Positions 42,102-52,375 of a stretch of DNA of 64,000 bases are shown here, in pieces. The notes under the pieces were generated by a model. That model saw nothing but the letters and a program-made list of their open reading frames with translations. It ran no database searches and was not told the DNA's origin. Source of the DNA: Hyphomicrobiales bacterium (lineage in GTDB: Bacteria > Pseudomonadota > Alphaproteobacteria > Rhizobiales > Xanthobacteraceae); the NCBI GenBank assembly GCA_009377755.1, contig WHTM01000016.1, positions 35,651-99,650 of the forward strand, written 5' to 3'. Made by a program: the position numbers and the translations under genes. Each line of letters opens with the position of its first letter. Position 1 is the first letter of the stretch.

Positions 42102-43082
42102 ATGCTCTGCGACCGTATCGGAGTGATCGGCGCCGGCGCCTGGGGCACGGCGCTGGCCAATGCCGCCGCCCGCGCCGGGCGCGCGGTCACGCTCCGAGCG
42201 CGCGATCCGAAGAGCGCCGCCGTCATCGCGGATTTGCGCGAAAGCCCCCACCTGCCCGGCCTGCGTTTGGACCATCGCGTGGCGGTCACCGCCGATTTCG
42301 GCGCGGCGGCGCAAGCCGACGCCATTTTGCTGGCGGTCCCGGCGCAGGCGCTGCGCGAGGTTGCGGCGGCGCTGGCGCCGGCCGTCGTGCCGGCAACGCC
42401 TGTTATCGCCTGCGCCAAGGGCATCGAGCGCGGCACCGGCCGGTTCATGGACGAGGTGATTGCCGAGTGCGCACCGCATGCGGTGCCGGCGCTGCTGTCG
42501 GGGCCGAGCTTCGCCGCCGACGTGGTGCGCGGGTTGCCTACGGCGGTGACGCTGGCGGCGGCGGACGCCGGCATTGCCGCGGCGCTGGCGCAGGCGCTCG
42601 GCTCGGCGACGTTCCGGCCGTATCACACCACTGACGTGCGCGGTGTCGCGATCGGCGGCGCCGCCAAGAACGTGCTGGCGATCGCCGCCGGGATCGTCGT
42701 CGGCCGCGGCCTCGGTGCGAGCGCAAGCGCGGCGCTGGTCACCCGCGGCTTTGCCGAGCTGATGCGCTTCGGGGGCGCCTGCGGCGCGCGGCCGGAGACA
42801 CTGGTGGGGCTGTCCGGCCTCGGCGACCTGATCCTCACCTGCGCCAGTATCCAATCGCGCAACTTCGCGCTCGGCGTCGCGCTCGGCGAAGGACGCACCC
42901 TGGAACAGGCGCAGAGCAAGCTCGCCGAGGGCGTGTTCACGGCACCCGCGCTGGCGGCGATGGCGCGGACTTACGGCGTCGACATGCCGATCGCCGCGGC
43001 CGTCGATGCAGTCCTCGACGGCCGCCTGAGCGTCGATGCGGCGATCGAGTCGCTGCTGACGCGGCCGTTCCGGGCGGAGTGA
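42102..43082 (+). CDS. gpsA: Glycerol-3-phosphate dehydrogenase [NAD(P)+]
   Basis: 326-residue GpsA, which reduces dihydroxyacetone phosphate to sn-glycerol 3-phosphate for phospholipid synthesis. [20 protein letters not shown] (N-terminal nucleotide loop), [48 protein letters not shown] with the catalytic Lys, [20 protein letters not shown] and the C-terminal [10 protein letters not shown] are standard. A second near-copy of the last 36 bases occurs at 43911-43946, beyond the DUF899 gene. Confidence 0.95.
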   Translation: MLCDRIGVIGAGAWGTALANAAARAGRAVTLRARDPKSAAVIADLRESPHLPGLRLDHRVAVTADFGAAAQADAILLAVPAQALREVAAALAPAVVPATPVIACAKGIERGTGRFMDEVIAECAPHAVPALLSGPSFAADVVRGLPTAVTLAAADAGIAAALAQALGSATFRPYHTTDVRGVAIGGAAKNVLAIAAGIVVGRGLGASASAALVTRGFAELMRFGGACGARPETLVGLSGLGDLILTCASIQSRNFALGVALGEGRTLEQAQSKLAEGVFTAPALAAMARTYGVDMPIAAAVDAVLDGRLSVDAAIESLLTRPFRAE

Positions 43083-43192
43083 AGCCCTTAGCAGGTGAAT
43101 TCCGGCTGCGCGCCGGTGCCGAAAAATTTCAGGGCTTGTCGGGTCGCCGCCCGCCCGTTCGTCCTGTGGTGACCCAGAAACGGAGAAATCCC

Positions 43193-43897
43193 ATGGCCAC
43201 CACGCAGGTACTCACCCCGGCTGCCGAGTTGGTGAGGAAAAACGGAGTCCGCTTTCCAAACGAGAGCGAGGAATATCGCCGCGCGCGCGATGCACTGCTG
43301 GCCGAGGAGATCGAACTCAGGCGCCACATCGAGCGGGTGGCGGAGCAGCGCCGCGCGCTGCCGCGGGGCGGCGAAGTGACCAAGACCTATCGGTTTGAGG
43401 GAGAGGATGGACCGGTCGGCTTCGCCGACCTGTTCGGCGACAAGCAGACGCTCGCGGTCTACAGTTACATGTTTGGCCCCGAGCGCAAGCGGCCGTGTCC
43501 CATGTGCACCTCGCTCTTGAGCGCGTGGGACGGCGAGGCGCGCGACGTGGAGCAACGCATCGCATTGGCGGTGGTCGCCCGCTCGCCGATCGAGCGGCTC
43601 GTCGCCTTCAAGAAGGAACGCGGCTGGAAGAACCTCAAGCTCTACTCGGACGTCAGCGGGGATTACACCCGCGACTATGTCAGCGCGCAGGATGCGGACG
43701 TGCCGGCCTTCAACGTGTTCACGCGCCGCGATGGATCGATCCGGCATTTCTGGAGCGGTGAGATGGGGTTTGCGACCGCCGATCCGGGGCAAGACCCGCG
43801 CGGCGCTCCTGACCTCATGCCGATCTGGACCATCTTCGATTCGACACCCGAGGGCCGTGGGACCGACTGGTATCCGAAGCTGGAATATGATCGATGA
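43193..43897 (+). CDS. DUF899 thioredoxin-fold protein
   Basis: 234-residue protein of the DUF899 family, which has a thioredoxin-like fold. FADLFGDKQTLAVYSYMFGP leads into PCPMCTSLLSAWDG, with a CxxC pair (CPMC) at the position of the thioredoxin active site. GRGTDWYPKLEYDR is the family C-terminus. ATG at 43193 has GGAG 7 bases upstream. Function is unestablished. It is inserted directly after gpsA and is followed by a duplicated gpsA tail, so it appears to be a later arrival at this locus. Confidence 0.88.
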   Translation: MATTQVLTPAAELVRKNGVRFPNESEEYRRARDALLAEEIELRRHIERVAEQRRALPRGGEVTKTYRFEGEDGPVGFADLFGDKQTLAVYSYMFGPERKRPCPMCTSLLSAWDGEARDVEQRIALAVVARSPIERLVAFKKERGWKNLKLYSDVSGDYTRDYVSAQDADVPAFNVFTRRDGSIRHFWSGEMGFATADPGQDPRGAPDLMPIWTIFDSTPEGRGTDWYPKLEYDR

Positions 43898-43910
43898 GCG
43901 GCGGCGGCTA

Positions 43911-43946
43911 GAGTTGCTGCTGACGCGGCCGTTTCGGGCGCAGTGA
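43911..43946 (+). pseudogene. Remnant of gpsA 3' end
   Basis: 36 bases that match the gpsA 3' end at 43047-43082 in 33 positions, including the stop. In frame it reads [15 protein letters not shown] against Gps[15 protein letters not shown]. It lies 13 bases after the DUF899 stop and has no start of its own. Confidence 0.75.
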
Positions 43947-43959
43947 CAATCTCTCCGCT

Positions 43960-44085
43960 GTCATCCCAGCCTCCCAGTGTTTGTGCTACACATGAACACC
44001 GGGGATACATGGGTCCCGGCTCCCGCACGCAGGCAAGTTTACGCAGGGCTGCGTAAACTTGCCTGCGGTGCTCGGCCGGAACGAC
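43960..44085. repeat. REP-like palindrome with nested 17-base palindrome
   Basis: Copy of the gtcatccc...ggccggaacgac family. Inside its right half is a perfect inverted repeat, GCAGGCAAGTTTACGCA (44029-44045) and its complement (44050-44066) with a 4-base loop. The same 17-base motif is partly present at 53278-53293 and 59662-59680. Confidence 0.75.
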
Positions 44086-44104
44086 AACTGCGAGGGAGTT
44101 GCGC

Positions 44105-44521
44105 ATGGCCTACTGGCTGGTGAAATCCGAACCCGGCTCCTGGTCTTGGGAGCAGCAGGTCAAGAGCGGCGCCAAGGGCGAGGCGTGGACCGGCGTGCGC
44201 AATCACACCGCCAAGCAGAGCCTAGAGAAGATGAAGAAGGGAGACCGCGTCTTCTTCTATCATTCCGGCGTCGGCAAGGAGATCGTCGGCATCGCCGAAG
44301 TCGTGCGCGAGCATTATCCGGACCCGACCGACAAGACCGGGACGTTCGTCGTCGTCGACCTCACGGCGGTGGCGCCGCTGCCGAAGCCGGTAACGCTCGC
44401 CGACGTCAAGGTCGAGCCGAAGCTCAAGGAGATGGCGCTGGTGAAATTCTCGCGCCTGTCGGTGCAGCCGGTGACGGCCGACGAGTGGAAGCTCGTGTGC
44501 AGGATGGGTGGGATGAAGTAA
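44105..44521 (+). CDS. EVE-domain protein
   Basis: 138-residue EVE (PUA-like) domain protein. MAYWLVKSEPGSWSWEQQVK, WTGVRNHTAKQSLEKMKKGD, VFFYHSGVGKEIVGIAEVVR and DPTDKTGTFVVVDL are the family blocks. EVE domains bind modified bases in RNA or DNA; the small stand-alone form is a widespread core gene of this order. GAGGGAG lies 8 bases before the ATG at 44105. It follows a REP element that separates it from the gpsA-DUF899 pair. Confidence 0.92.
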   Translation: MAYWLVKSEPGSWSWEQQVKSGAKGEAWTGVRNHTAKQSLEKMKKGDRVFFYHSGVGKEIVGIAEVVREHYPDPTDKTGTFVVVDLTAVAPLPKPVTLADVKVEPKLKEMALVKFSRLSVQPVTADEWKLVCRMGGMK

Positions 44522-44594
44522 TCCGTCTATTACTTTGCGGTCGCCGCCGCTACGGCCAAGCGTCCACCAACCTCAAGAAAACAGGGGAGGCCTC

Positions 44595-45626
44595 ATGCCC
44601 AAGCGTTCAACCTGCGTGGCCCTGCCGTTCGCGCTGGCTGCGATGGTCGTTGCGGGGGCGGCTGCCGCCGACCCGGTCGCGGACTTCTACCGCGGCAAGA
44701 CCGTTAGCATGGTGATCGGCGTCTCGGTCGGCGGCGACTATGACCGGCGCGCCCGGTTGATCGCGCGCCACATGGGCCGGCACATTCCGGGGAACCCCAC
44801 GATCGTCGCCACCAACATGCCGGGCGGCGGCGGATTGCTGGCGGCCAACTGGCTCGCCCAGGTGGCGCCGAAGGACGGTACCGTCATGCTGATGATCGCC
44901 CAGAACCTGCCATTGGTGCAGGCGATCGGTACGCCCAGCGCAAAATACGATGTGCGCAAGTTCTTCTGGCTCGGCAATACGACCGATACGCCGAACGTGA
45001 TCAATTCCTGGCACACGACCGGTGTGCATACGGTTCAGGACGTGATGCAGCGCGAGCTGGTGGTGGCTGCGACCGGGATCGGAAGCGGCTCCTACTACTA
45101 TCCGGCGGCACTCAACAAGCTGGCCGGCACCAAATTCAAGATCGTGTCCGGCTATCCCGGCGGCAACGAGGCGAACCTTGCCATGGAGCGCGGCGAGGTC
45201 GGCGGCCGCGGTTCCAACTCCTGGGCGTCCTGGAAGTCGACGCGGCCGCAGTGGCTCGCCGAGAACAAGATCATCATGCTGGTGCAGATCGCCTTGAAAC
45301 GGAACCCCGAGCTCAAGGACGTGCCGACGATGCAGGACCTCGCCAAAAACGAAACCGCCGCCCAAGTGCTGACCTTCCTTTCGGCCGATACCGCGATCGC
45401 ACGCGCCGTGGTCACCACGCCGGGCGTGCCGGCCGCGCGCGTCGCCGCGCTGCGTCATGCCTTCGCGGCGACGATGAAAGATCCCGAGTTCATCGCCGAG
45501 GCGACCAAGATGAAGATGGACCTCAGTATTGCGACCGGTGAAGAGGCGCAAGCCATCGCCGCTTCGGTCGTCAACACGCCGCCCGAAATCCTGGCCCGCG
45601 CCAAGACCATCCTGCAGGGGAAATAG
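44595..45626 (+). CDS. Tripartite-tricarboxylate-type receptor (distant Bug family)
   Basis: 343-residue periplasmic binding protein with signal peptide [19 protein letters not shown] then [48 protein letters not shown] and [20 protein letters not shown] match the branch of the Bug family often annotated simply as substrate-binding protein. GGGGAGG is 5 bases before the ATG at 44595. It has no membrane partners nearby and is followed by a small methyltransferase gene 8 bases later. Ligand unknown. Confidence 0.87.
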   Translation: MPKRSTCVALPFALAAMVVAGAAAADPVADFYRGKTVSMVIGVSVGGDYDRRARLIARHMGRHIPGNPTIVATNMPGGGGLLAANWLAQVAPKDGTVMLMIAQNLPLVQAIGTPSAKYDVRKFFWLGNTTDTPNVINSWHTTGVHTVQDVMQRELVVAATGIGSGSYYYPAALNKLAGTKFKIVSGYPGGNEANLAMERGEVGGRGSNSWASWKSTRPQWLAENKIIMLVQIALKRNPELKDVPTMQDLAKNETAAQVLTFLSADTAIARAVVTTPGVPAARVAALRHAFAATMKDPEFIAEATKMKMDLSIATGEEAQAIAASVVNTPPEILARAKTILQGK

Positions 45627-45634
45627 ACCGGACG

Positions 45635-46303
45635 GTGCGTTCCCCGCTCGACCGCGCCGCCTTCATTCGCGCCAACACGCGGCTGCGCCCGGTGGCGCTG
45701 GTGCCGGAGATTTCGCTGCATCTCGCCGACGAGGCGGTTCCGTTATGGCAGAAGACCGAGGAAGAGCTCGCCGCGATCGGGCTGCCGCCGCCGTTCTGGG
45801 CCTTCGCCTGGGCGGGCGGCCAGGCGCTCGCGCGCTATGTCTCCGACAATCCTGAGATCGTTGCCGGCGGGCGCGTGCTCGATCTCGGCGCCGGTTCCGG
45901 CCTGGTCGCCATCGCAGCGGCCCGAGCGGGCGCCGCACCGGTCATCGCCGTCGACATCGATGCCCTCAGCGAAAGCGCGATCGCGCTGAACGCAGAGGCC
46001 AATGGCGTCCACGTCGAGTGCCTCGTCACCGACCTGCTCGACCGTCCGGGATCGCAACCGCCGCGTTATGACGTGATCCTCGTCGGCGATCTGTTCTATG
46101 AGCAGACGACTGCCGGGCGCGCGCTCGCCTTCCTCTCGTGCACGGTGGCGGCGGGCGCGCGCATCCTGATCGGCGATCCCGGCCGCGCCTATCTGCCGGA
46201 CGAACGCCTGACCAGGCTCGCTGAGTATTCCGTCCCGGTAACCCGCGACCTCGAGGATAGCGACATCAAGCGTACCGCGGTGTTTGCGCTCATGCCCGAA
46301 TGA
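45635..46303 (+). CDS. Class I methyltransferase, EtfB-lysine methyltransferase-like
   Basis: 222-residue SAM methyltransferase. PPPFWAFAWAGGQALARYV is the signature of the METTL20/ETFB-lysine methyltransferase group, also present in alphaproteobacteria. Motif I is VLDLGAGSGLVAIAAARAG, the acidic strand end is AVDIDALSESAI, and LVGDLFYE follows. The group methylates lysines of the electron-transfer flavoprotein beta subunit and some ribosomal proteins. The GTG start at 45635 is 8 bases after the Bug gene stop; an ATG is not available nearby. Confidence 0.82.
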   Translation: MRSPLDRAAFIRANTRLRPVALVPEISLHLADEAVPLWQKTEEELAAIGLPPPFWAFAWAGGQALARYVSDNPEIVAGGRVLDLGAGSGLVAIAAARAGAAPVIAVDIDALSESAIALNAEANGVHVECLVTDLLDRPGSQPPRYDVILVGDLFYEQTTAGRALAFLSCTVAAGARILIGDPGRAYLPDERLTRLAEYSVPVTRDLEDSDIKRTAVFALMPE

Positions 46304-46331
46304 AGGCACCTCCTCCGCCGCCCGTCCCGAT

Positions 46332-46383
46332 GCTAATGTCGTGATTCGGAAGTTCGCTTGAGTTTGCAGCCGGCTCCGGAGCG
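46332..46383. repeat. Truncated CTAG-type hairpin element (E9)
   Basis: Matches the reverse complement of E6 from its end (ctaatgtcgtgattcggaag) through the loop (cttgagtttgcag, ggctccggagcg), then stops; the second arm is missing. It ends about 20 bases before the DUF1761 ATG. Confidence 0.7.
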
Positions 46384-46403
46384 ATACAGAAAGGCGGCCT
46401 TAC

Positions 46404-46829
46404 ATGTCGGGCGTCGGCATCAATTACTGGGCGGTTCTGGTCTCGGCGATCGCGGCGTGGCTTCTCGGCGCCGCCTACTACATGGCCCTGGCGAAGCCCT
46501 GGATGGCGGCGCACGGCTGGAACAACGAGGCCGACATGCTCGGCCCCACGGGCAAGACCTCGCCAATTCCGTTCATTACGTCGTTCGTCGCCGAATTGAT
46601 CATGGCCTGGATGCTTGCCGGCATCCTGTTTCACGTCGGCAAGGGCGCCTTCACGATCATGAACGGCATCATCAGTGCGTTCCTGATCTGGGCCGGGTTC
46701 GTCGCGACGACGATCAGCGTCAACTACGCGTTCTCGAAGAAGCCGCCGATGCTTATCGCCATCGACGCCGGCCATTGGCTGGCGGTGCTGCTGCTGATGG
46801 GCATCATCCTGGGGGCGTGGGGGGTGTGA
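46404..46829 (+). CDS. DUF1761 membrane protein
   Basis: 141-residue protein of the DUF1761 family with four predicted membrane helices (NYWAVLVSAIAAWLLGAAYY, about 56-75, 84-104 and 119-138). The N-terminal INYWAVLVSAIAAWLLGA...W motif and the ISVNYAFSKKP loop are typical. AAGGCGG upstream is a weak ribosome-binding site. The promoter region contains the truncated hairpin element E9. Function unknown. Confidence 0.88.
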   Translation: MSGVGINYWAVLVSAIAAWLLGAAYYMALAKPWMAAHGWNNEADMLGPTGKTSPIPFITSFVAELIMAWMLAGILFHVGKGAFTIMNGIISAFLIWAGFVATTISVNYAFSKKPPMLIAIDAGHWLAVLLLMGIILGAWGV

Positions 46830-46835
46830 TCCAGG

Positions 46836-46965
46836 CGTGTCCCGGGCGCACTGCAGCACGACGTGCTGCTGTGCAGACCCGGGACCCCGGTTGCTTCCTT
46901 TACCAAACCGGGACCCCGCATCTGCGGTGCACCACTCCGTGCTGCACCGCGTGCGGGGAACGCAG
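46836..46965. repeat. REP-like palindrome (gtgtcccgggcgca family)
   Basis: Segments gtgtcccgggcgcactgcag, ctgctgtgcagacccgggac and aaaccgggaccccgc, related to the copy at 11404-11490. It lies between convergent genes. Confidence 0.65.
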
Positions 46966-46981
46966 AGAGCAAAGTGCCTGC

Positions 46982-47956
46982 TCAATCCACCTTCAGGCCG
47001 ATCTCCTTGATCAGCTTGCCGTAGGTGTCATAGTCGCGGCGAATGTGAGCGGCGAATTCCGCAGGCGGCACGACGTAGGGCTCGCCGGACCCGCTCTTGG
47101 CCAGCCTCGCCTGGACGTCCGGCCTGGCAAGAACCGTGGCGACTTCGGTGCGCAGCTTGTCGAGGATCGGCTGCGGCGTTCCCACCGGCGCGAACAGGCC
47201 GTGCCAGATGGTGACCGCGTAGTCGGGATAGAACTCGCTGATGGTCGGAAGGTCGGGGAGCTCTTTGGATCGCTTGGTGCTCGATACCGCAATGGCCTTG
47301 AGTTTGCCCGACTTGGCCAGCGGCACCACCGAACCACCGCCGAACATCACGGCGGCCTCGCCGGAAACGGTGGCGATCCCTGCCGGTCCGCCGCCCTTGT
47401 AGGGGACGTGGATGAGATTGATGCCGGCGGTGCGCTTCAGGTACTCCGTGGCAAGGTGATGCACGCTGCCGTTGCCGATCGAGGCATAGAACAGCGGTTC
47501 CTTGGCCTTCTTGGCGAAGTCGATGAAGCCGCGGAAATCATTCACCGGAACCTTCGACGGATTCACCGTCAGCACGAGCTGGTTGCGGATCATCGACGTG
47601 ACCGGAACGAAGTCCTTGATCGGGTCGACCGGCATCCTCGAGTAGATGTGCGGATTGATCACGAACAGGTTGTCCGGCCCGTGCAGCAGCGTGTAGCCAT
47701 CCGGCTTCGCATTCTTGACGACCTCGGCGGCAAGATTGGCCGCCGAACCGGGCCGGTTGTCGACGATGATGTTGTGGCCCAGGCGTTCCGTCAGCGCCTG
47801 GCCGATCGTTCGGGCGATGATGTCGACCGCCCCGCCGGGCGGATAGCCGACCACCAGTCGGATCGGCCGGTCGGGGTACGATTGTGCCATGGCGGCGGAT
47901 GCCGAGACCGCAGCGATGGCGGCGATGGCGAAGGTAAAGCGGCTCAGTCGACGCAT
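46982..47956 (-). CDS. Bug/TctC-family tripartite tricarboxylate receptor
   Basis: 324-residue periplasmic binding protein with signal peptide ending SASAAMAQ. YPDRPIRLVVGYPPGGAVDI, IVDNRPGSAANLAAEVVKN, KPDGYTLLHG and HVPYKGGGPAGIATVSGE are classic Bug motifs. A GGGAG ribosome-binding site lies 10 bases before the ATG at 47956. It is an orphan receptor, divergent from acs across 233 bases. The ligand is not predictable, although many Bug proteins bind aromatic or short-chain carboxylates. Confidence 0.92.
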   Translation of the reverse strand: MRRLSRFTFAIAAIAAVSASAAMAQSYPDRPIRLVVGYPPGGAVDIIARTIGQALTERLGHNIIVDNRPGSAANLAAEVVKNAKPDGYTLLHGPDNLFVINPHIYSRMPVDPIKDFVPVTSMIRNQLVLTVNPSKVPVNDFRGFIDFAKKAKEPLFYASIGNGSVHHLATEYLKRTAGINLIHVPYKGGGPAGIATVSGEAAVMFGGGSVVPLAKSGKLKAIAVSSTKRSKELPDLPTISEFYPDYAVTIWHGLFAPVGTPQPILDKLRTEVATVLARPDVQARLAKSGSGEPYVVPPAEFAAHIRRDYDTYGKLIKEIGLKVD

Positions 47957-48189
47957 CGGACGTTCTCCCTATTGCGCCCACAAATAGGACGGAACCCGGT
48001 TATCGCGCCGGGGCCACCATTCCGCGGCTGGCGCATTGTTCCGCAATTGGGCGGTCCTCGCCAGCGACTTTTTGCTAGTGGCGCGATGCGCATCCCCGGC
48101 TTGTCGCTGGTCCGCGGGCCATCGCATAATGCAGCTCAAGCAAGACCCGGGTCATGCGCGGCTGAAGGCTGCGCCGCGTGGAGGAAATG

Positions 48190-50154
<1,965 letters not shown>

Positions 50155-50675
50155 TGTGTTTGCGCCGTCGGATTGAAGCGGAATGCGCCTTGTTACTCCG
50201 CCCGAGAAGCTATTCTGATTTTGGAAGTCGCCTCTTCGCCTTCCATGCTTCAGCAAAGGATGGGTGAACGTGATAGGTATGCGGTTTGGCGTTCCTTTGT
50301 ACCAACCACCTTCCTTCGGTACTGATCCCTTTGCATGTATGGCATTGGTGACGTGACCCAGTGTAGTTGCAATAAAGTCGACTGGGCCATGTTTCTGGAC
50401 GATCTCTGACTGGGTTGCGGAGCCCCGAACAAGAGACACCATGCTCTTGAACGAATACTCTCGCTTTCGCTCATTTAGGTATGTGTATGCGTCTAGGTAT
50501 GTGTATGCGTCGTCCGCCGCGTCGTCCGCCGCTGCCTCCCAATCCTCGCGTTACTCATACCTTACCCCCCTTGTCGCAGCGAGCGCGGCAGGACGGAACG
50601 CCCGCGGAATGCGAGTTTTCATCGTAGCGCCCGACATCTTCGCATTTTAGCCTTTTGTACGACAAATCGGCACGC
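50155..50675. other. Gap after acs with a decayed minus-strand gene
   Basis: 521 bases with lower GC than the flanks. On the minus strand a protein-like frame runs from a TAA at 50551-50553 leftwards, reading WEAAADDAADDAYTYLDAYT, NERKREYSFKSMVSLVRGSA and DFIATTLGHVTNAIHAKGSV in succession. Two perfect tandem repeats keep that frame: 18 bases x2 (50476-50511, DAYTYL x2) and 12 bases x2 (50509-50532, ADDA x2). No start codon precedes the frame after the TAA, and leftwards it runs into antisense acs without a stop. A remnant of a gene is more likely than an intact one. Confidence 0.4.
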
Positions 50676-51056
50676 TCACGCCGCCCGCTGCTTTCGCGTC
50701 GGTAGAATCAGCACCTCGGCCGGGATGCCGAGCCGCTGATGCAGGCGACGGATCATGGCAATTGACAAATTGCGTCGGCGGTTGAGCACCTCGGCGACGC
50801 GGGTGCGCGTGCCGATCAGCGGCTCGAGGTCCTTGCGGGTCAGTCCCTGCTGTTCCATGCGGAACTTGATCGCCTCGATCGGGTCGGGCGGATCGATCGG
50901 GAACTGCGCGGCTTCGTAGGCATCGACCAGCGTCGCTAGCACATCCAGCCGGTCTCCGTCTGGAGTACCGGCCCTGGCGCCCCATAGCAACTCGACTTGC
51001 CTGAGCACGGCGTCGTAGTCCTTCCTGGTTCGGATCGGCTTCACGTCATTTTTCAT
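50676..51056 (-). CDS. higA: HigA-type antitoxin, XRE family
   Basis: 126-residue antitoxin/transcription regulator. The N-terminal half (IRTRKDYDAVLRQVELLWGA) is the toxin-binding region typical of this HigA group; the C-terminal half is a Cro/C1-type HTH (DPIEAIKFRMEQQGLTRKDL, IGTRTRVAEVLNRRRNLSIAMIRR, where the last is quoted in part across the motif). ATG at 51056 lies within the end of the toxin gene (11-base overlap), so translation is coupled. It should neutralise HigB and repress the operon. Confidence 0.9.
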   Translation of the reverse strand: MKNDVKPIRTRKDYDAVLRQVELLWGARAGTPDGDRLDVLATLVDAYEAAQFPIDPPDPIEAIKFRMEQQGLTRKDLEPLIGTRTRVAEVLNRRRNLSIAMIRRLHQRLGIPAEVLILPTRKQRAA

Positions 51057-51369
51057 GCTCCACCTCCGTGACATCTATTCGGTCGTAGTCGCGATGCGTG
51101 CCAATCCATTTGATCCAGACGATGCCCTTCTCGAAGTCAACGGCAACCACCAGGCGATAGCTGTTTCCTTTGATGTTGAACACGATCCGGTCGGCGCTGA
51201 CGATACTGGCCGTAGCGTAGAGCCGCCGCACATCTGCCGTGCTGCGCCACTGCGCCCTGCGGACCTCGTCGAACCACGCATCGATCGCCGCCTTGAGGGC
51301 TGGCTGATCCTTGTGTCCGGCGCGCGAGGCAACAAACTCCCGCAACGTCCTCCGGGCGATGATCCGCAT
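51046..51369 (-). CDS. higB: HigB-type mRNA interferase toxin
   Basis: 107-residue toxin of the HigB family, which cleaves translated mRNAs at the ribosome. RTLREFVASRAGHKDQPALK, the central VSADRIVFNIKGNSYRLVVA and IVWIKWIGTHRDYDRID are family hallmarks (His and Asp/Tyr near the C-terminus are active-site candidates). Gene order is toxin first, as in other higBA operons. No Shine-Dalgarno precedes the ATG at 51369; the promoter lies directly upstream (see 51376-51404). Confidence 0.92.
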   Translation of the reverse strand: MRIIARRTLREFVASRAGHKDQPALKAAIDAWFDEVRRAQWRSTADVRRLYATASIVSADRIVFNIKGNSYRLVVAVDFEKGIVWIKWIGTHRDYDRIDVTEVEHEK

Positions 51370-51784
51370 GCAGAGAAATTAGTCTGGTCCCAAAATGGGT
51401 GCAAGCAGGCAGAGGGTCTCACCCGGCAGACCCAGCGGGCGAGGGCGTCGGGCGCAGTTGCGCATTGCGCGCTACGGCCATGGATTGGCGGAATACGCTT
51501 CGTTCCGTCCTACGGGCTACGGGCTATTAAGAAATCGCTAGTATTCGCATCTTGGATGGTGCTTGGTCATGCCAAGTTCACCAAACATCGGACGCGTGCA
51601 TGGTTATTGCATCATGGTTATTGCATGAAGAGCAACAGTGGAGACGTCCTCGCGTTCAACCAGAAAATTGGCGGCGGCATTAGTAATCGGAATTTTTACA
51701 TATTCTATGGCTTGTGACGGGCGGCGAACCCCGGAGCCCTGCCTCGCGATATGGCATGCGTGAGGGTGCCAGGAGGTCCTTTGT
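51370..51784. other. Gap between higBA and the L,D-transpeptidase gene
   Basis: 415 bases without a supported gene. It holds the higBA promoter, a decayed cgtagggcg-type repeat (51446-51516) and an AT-richer stretch (51530-51710) with a perfect 2 x 14-base tandem repeat, catggttattgcat, at 51599-51626. Confidence 0.55.
51376..51404 (-). promoter_or_regulatory. Candidate higBA promoter/operator
   Basis: On the minus strand TTGCAC (51404-51399), a 17-base spacer and TAATTT (51381-51376) form a good sigma-70 promoter. The -10 is only 6 bases from the higB ATG, so transcription would start at or next to the start codon. The spacer includes a CCCATTTTGGG inverted repeat, a possible HigA operator. 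Confidence 0.5.
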
Positions 51785-52294
51785 ATGCGTTGCGTTCGAC
51801 GGTTGCTTGCTGCTGCGCTGCTTGCCCTGCTGTACGGTTCCGTTGCGGCCCCCGCCGCCGCGCGCGAGGTCGTCGCCATGCAGGGCGGCTCGCCCGGCAC
51901 GATTGTCGTGCGCACGAGCGAACGCCGGCTCTACTATGTCCTCGGCAACGGGCGGGCGGTCCGTTACCGGGTCGGGGTGGGCCGCGTCGGCATGCAATGG
52001 TCCGGGCGCTCCAGCATCCAGGGCATGTACGTCCAGCCGGCCTGGGCACCGCCGCGCGCCGTGAAACGCGACAACCCCAACCTGCCCGACTACATCCCCG
52101 GCGGAGCGCCGAACAATCCGATGGGCGCGGCCGCCCTCACGTTGAACGGCGGCGAATACGCCATCCACGGCACCAACAGGCCCGGCTCAATCGGCCATTT
52201 CGTCTCCTACGGCTGCATCCGCATGTACAACCGCGACATCATGGACCTGTTCAACCGGGTATCCGTGGGGACGCCTGTGGTGGTGACGCGGTAG
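51785..52294 (+). CDS. L,D-transpeptidase (YkuD domain)
   Basis: 169-residue exported protein with signal peptide MRCVRRLLAAALLALLYGSV then AAPAAA. The YkuD domain includes SERRLYYVLGNGRAVRYRVG and the catalytic site YAIHGTNRPGSIG (His128) followed by SYGCIRM (Cys144). Such enzymes form 3-3 cross-links in peptidoglycan or attach proteins to it. Alphaproteobacteria of this order carry many paralogues of this short form. AGGAGG at 51771-51776 supports the ATG at 51785. Confidence 0.93.
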   Translation: MRCVRRLLAAALLALLYGSVAAPAAAREVVAMQGGSPGTIVVRTSERRLYYVLGNGRAVRYRVGVGRVGMQWSGRSSIQGMYVQPAWAPPRAVKRDNPNLPDYIPGGAPNNPMGAAALTLNGGEYAIHGTNRPGSIGHFVSYGCIRMYNRDIMDLFNRVSVGTPVVVTR

Positions 52295-52375
52295 CGGATT
52301 GTCCGGCATAGTGCCGTGGGCACGCCGCCGCACGGGCGGCGCTCTGACGACATCGGTGAACTCGGGTGAATCGGC

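Noticed and set aside
50155..51784. Prophage or insertion sequence remnant
   Set aside because: The region looks acquired, but no transposase, integrase, phage gene or terminal inverted repeat pair can be read.
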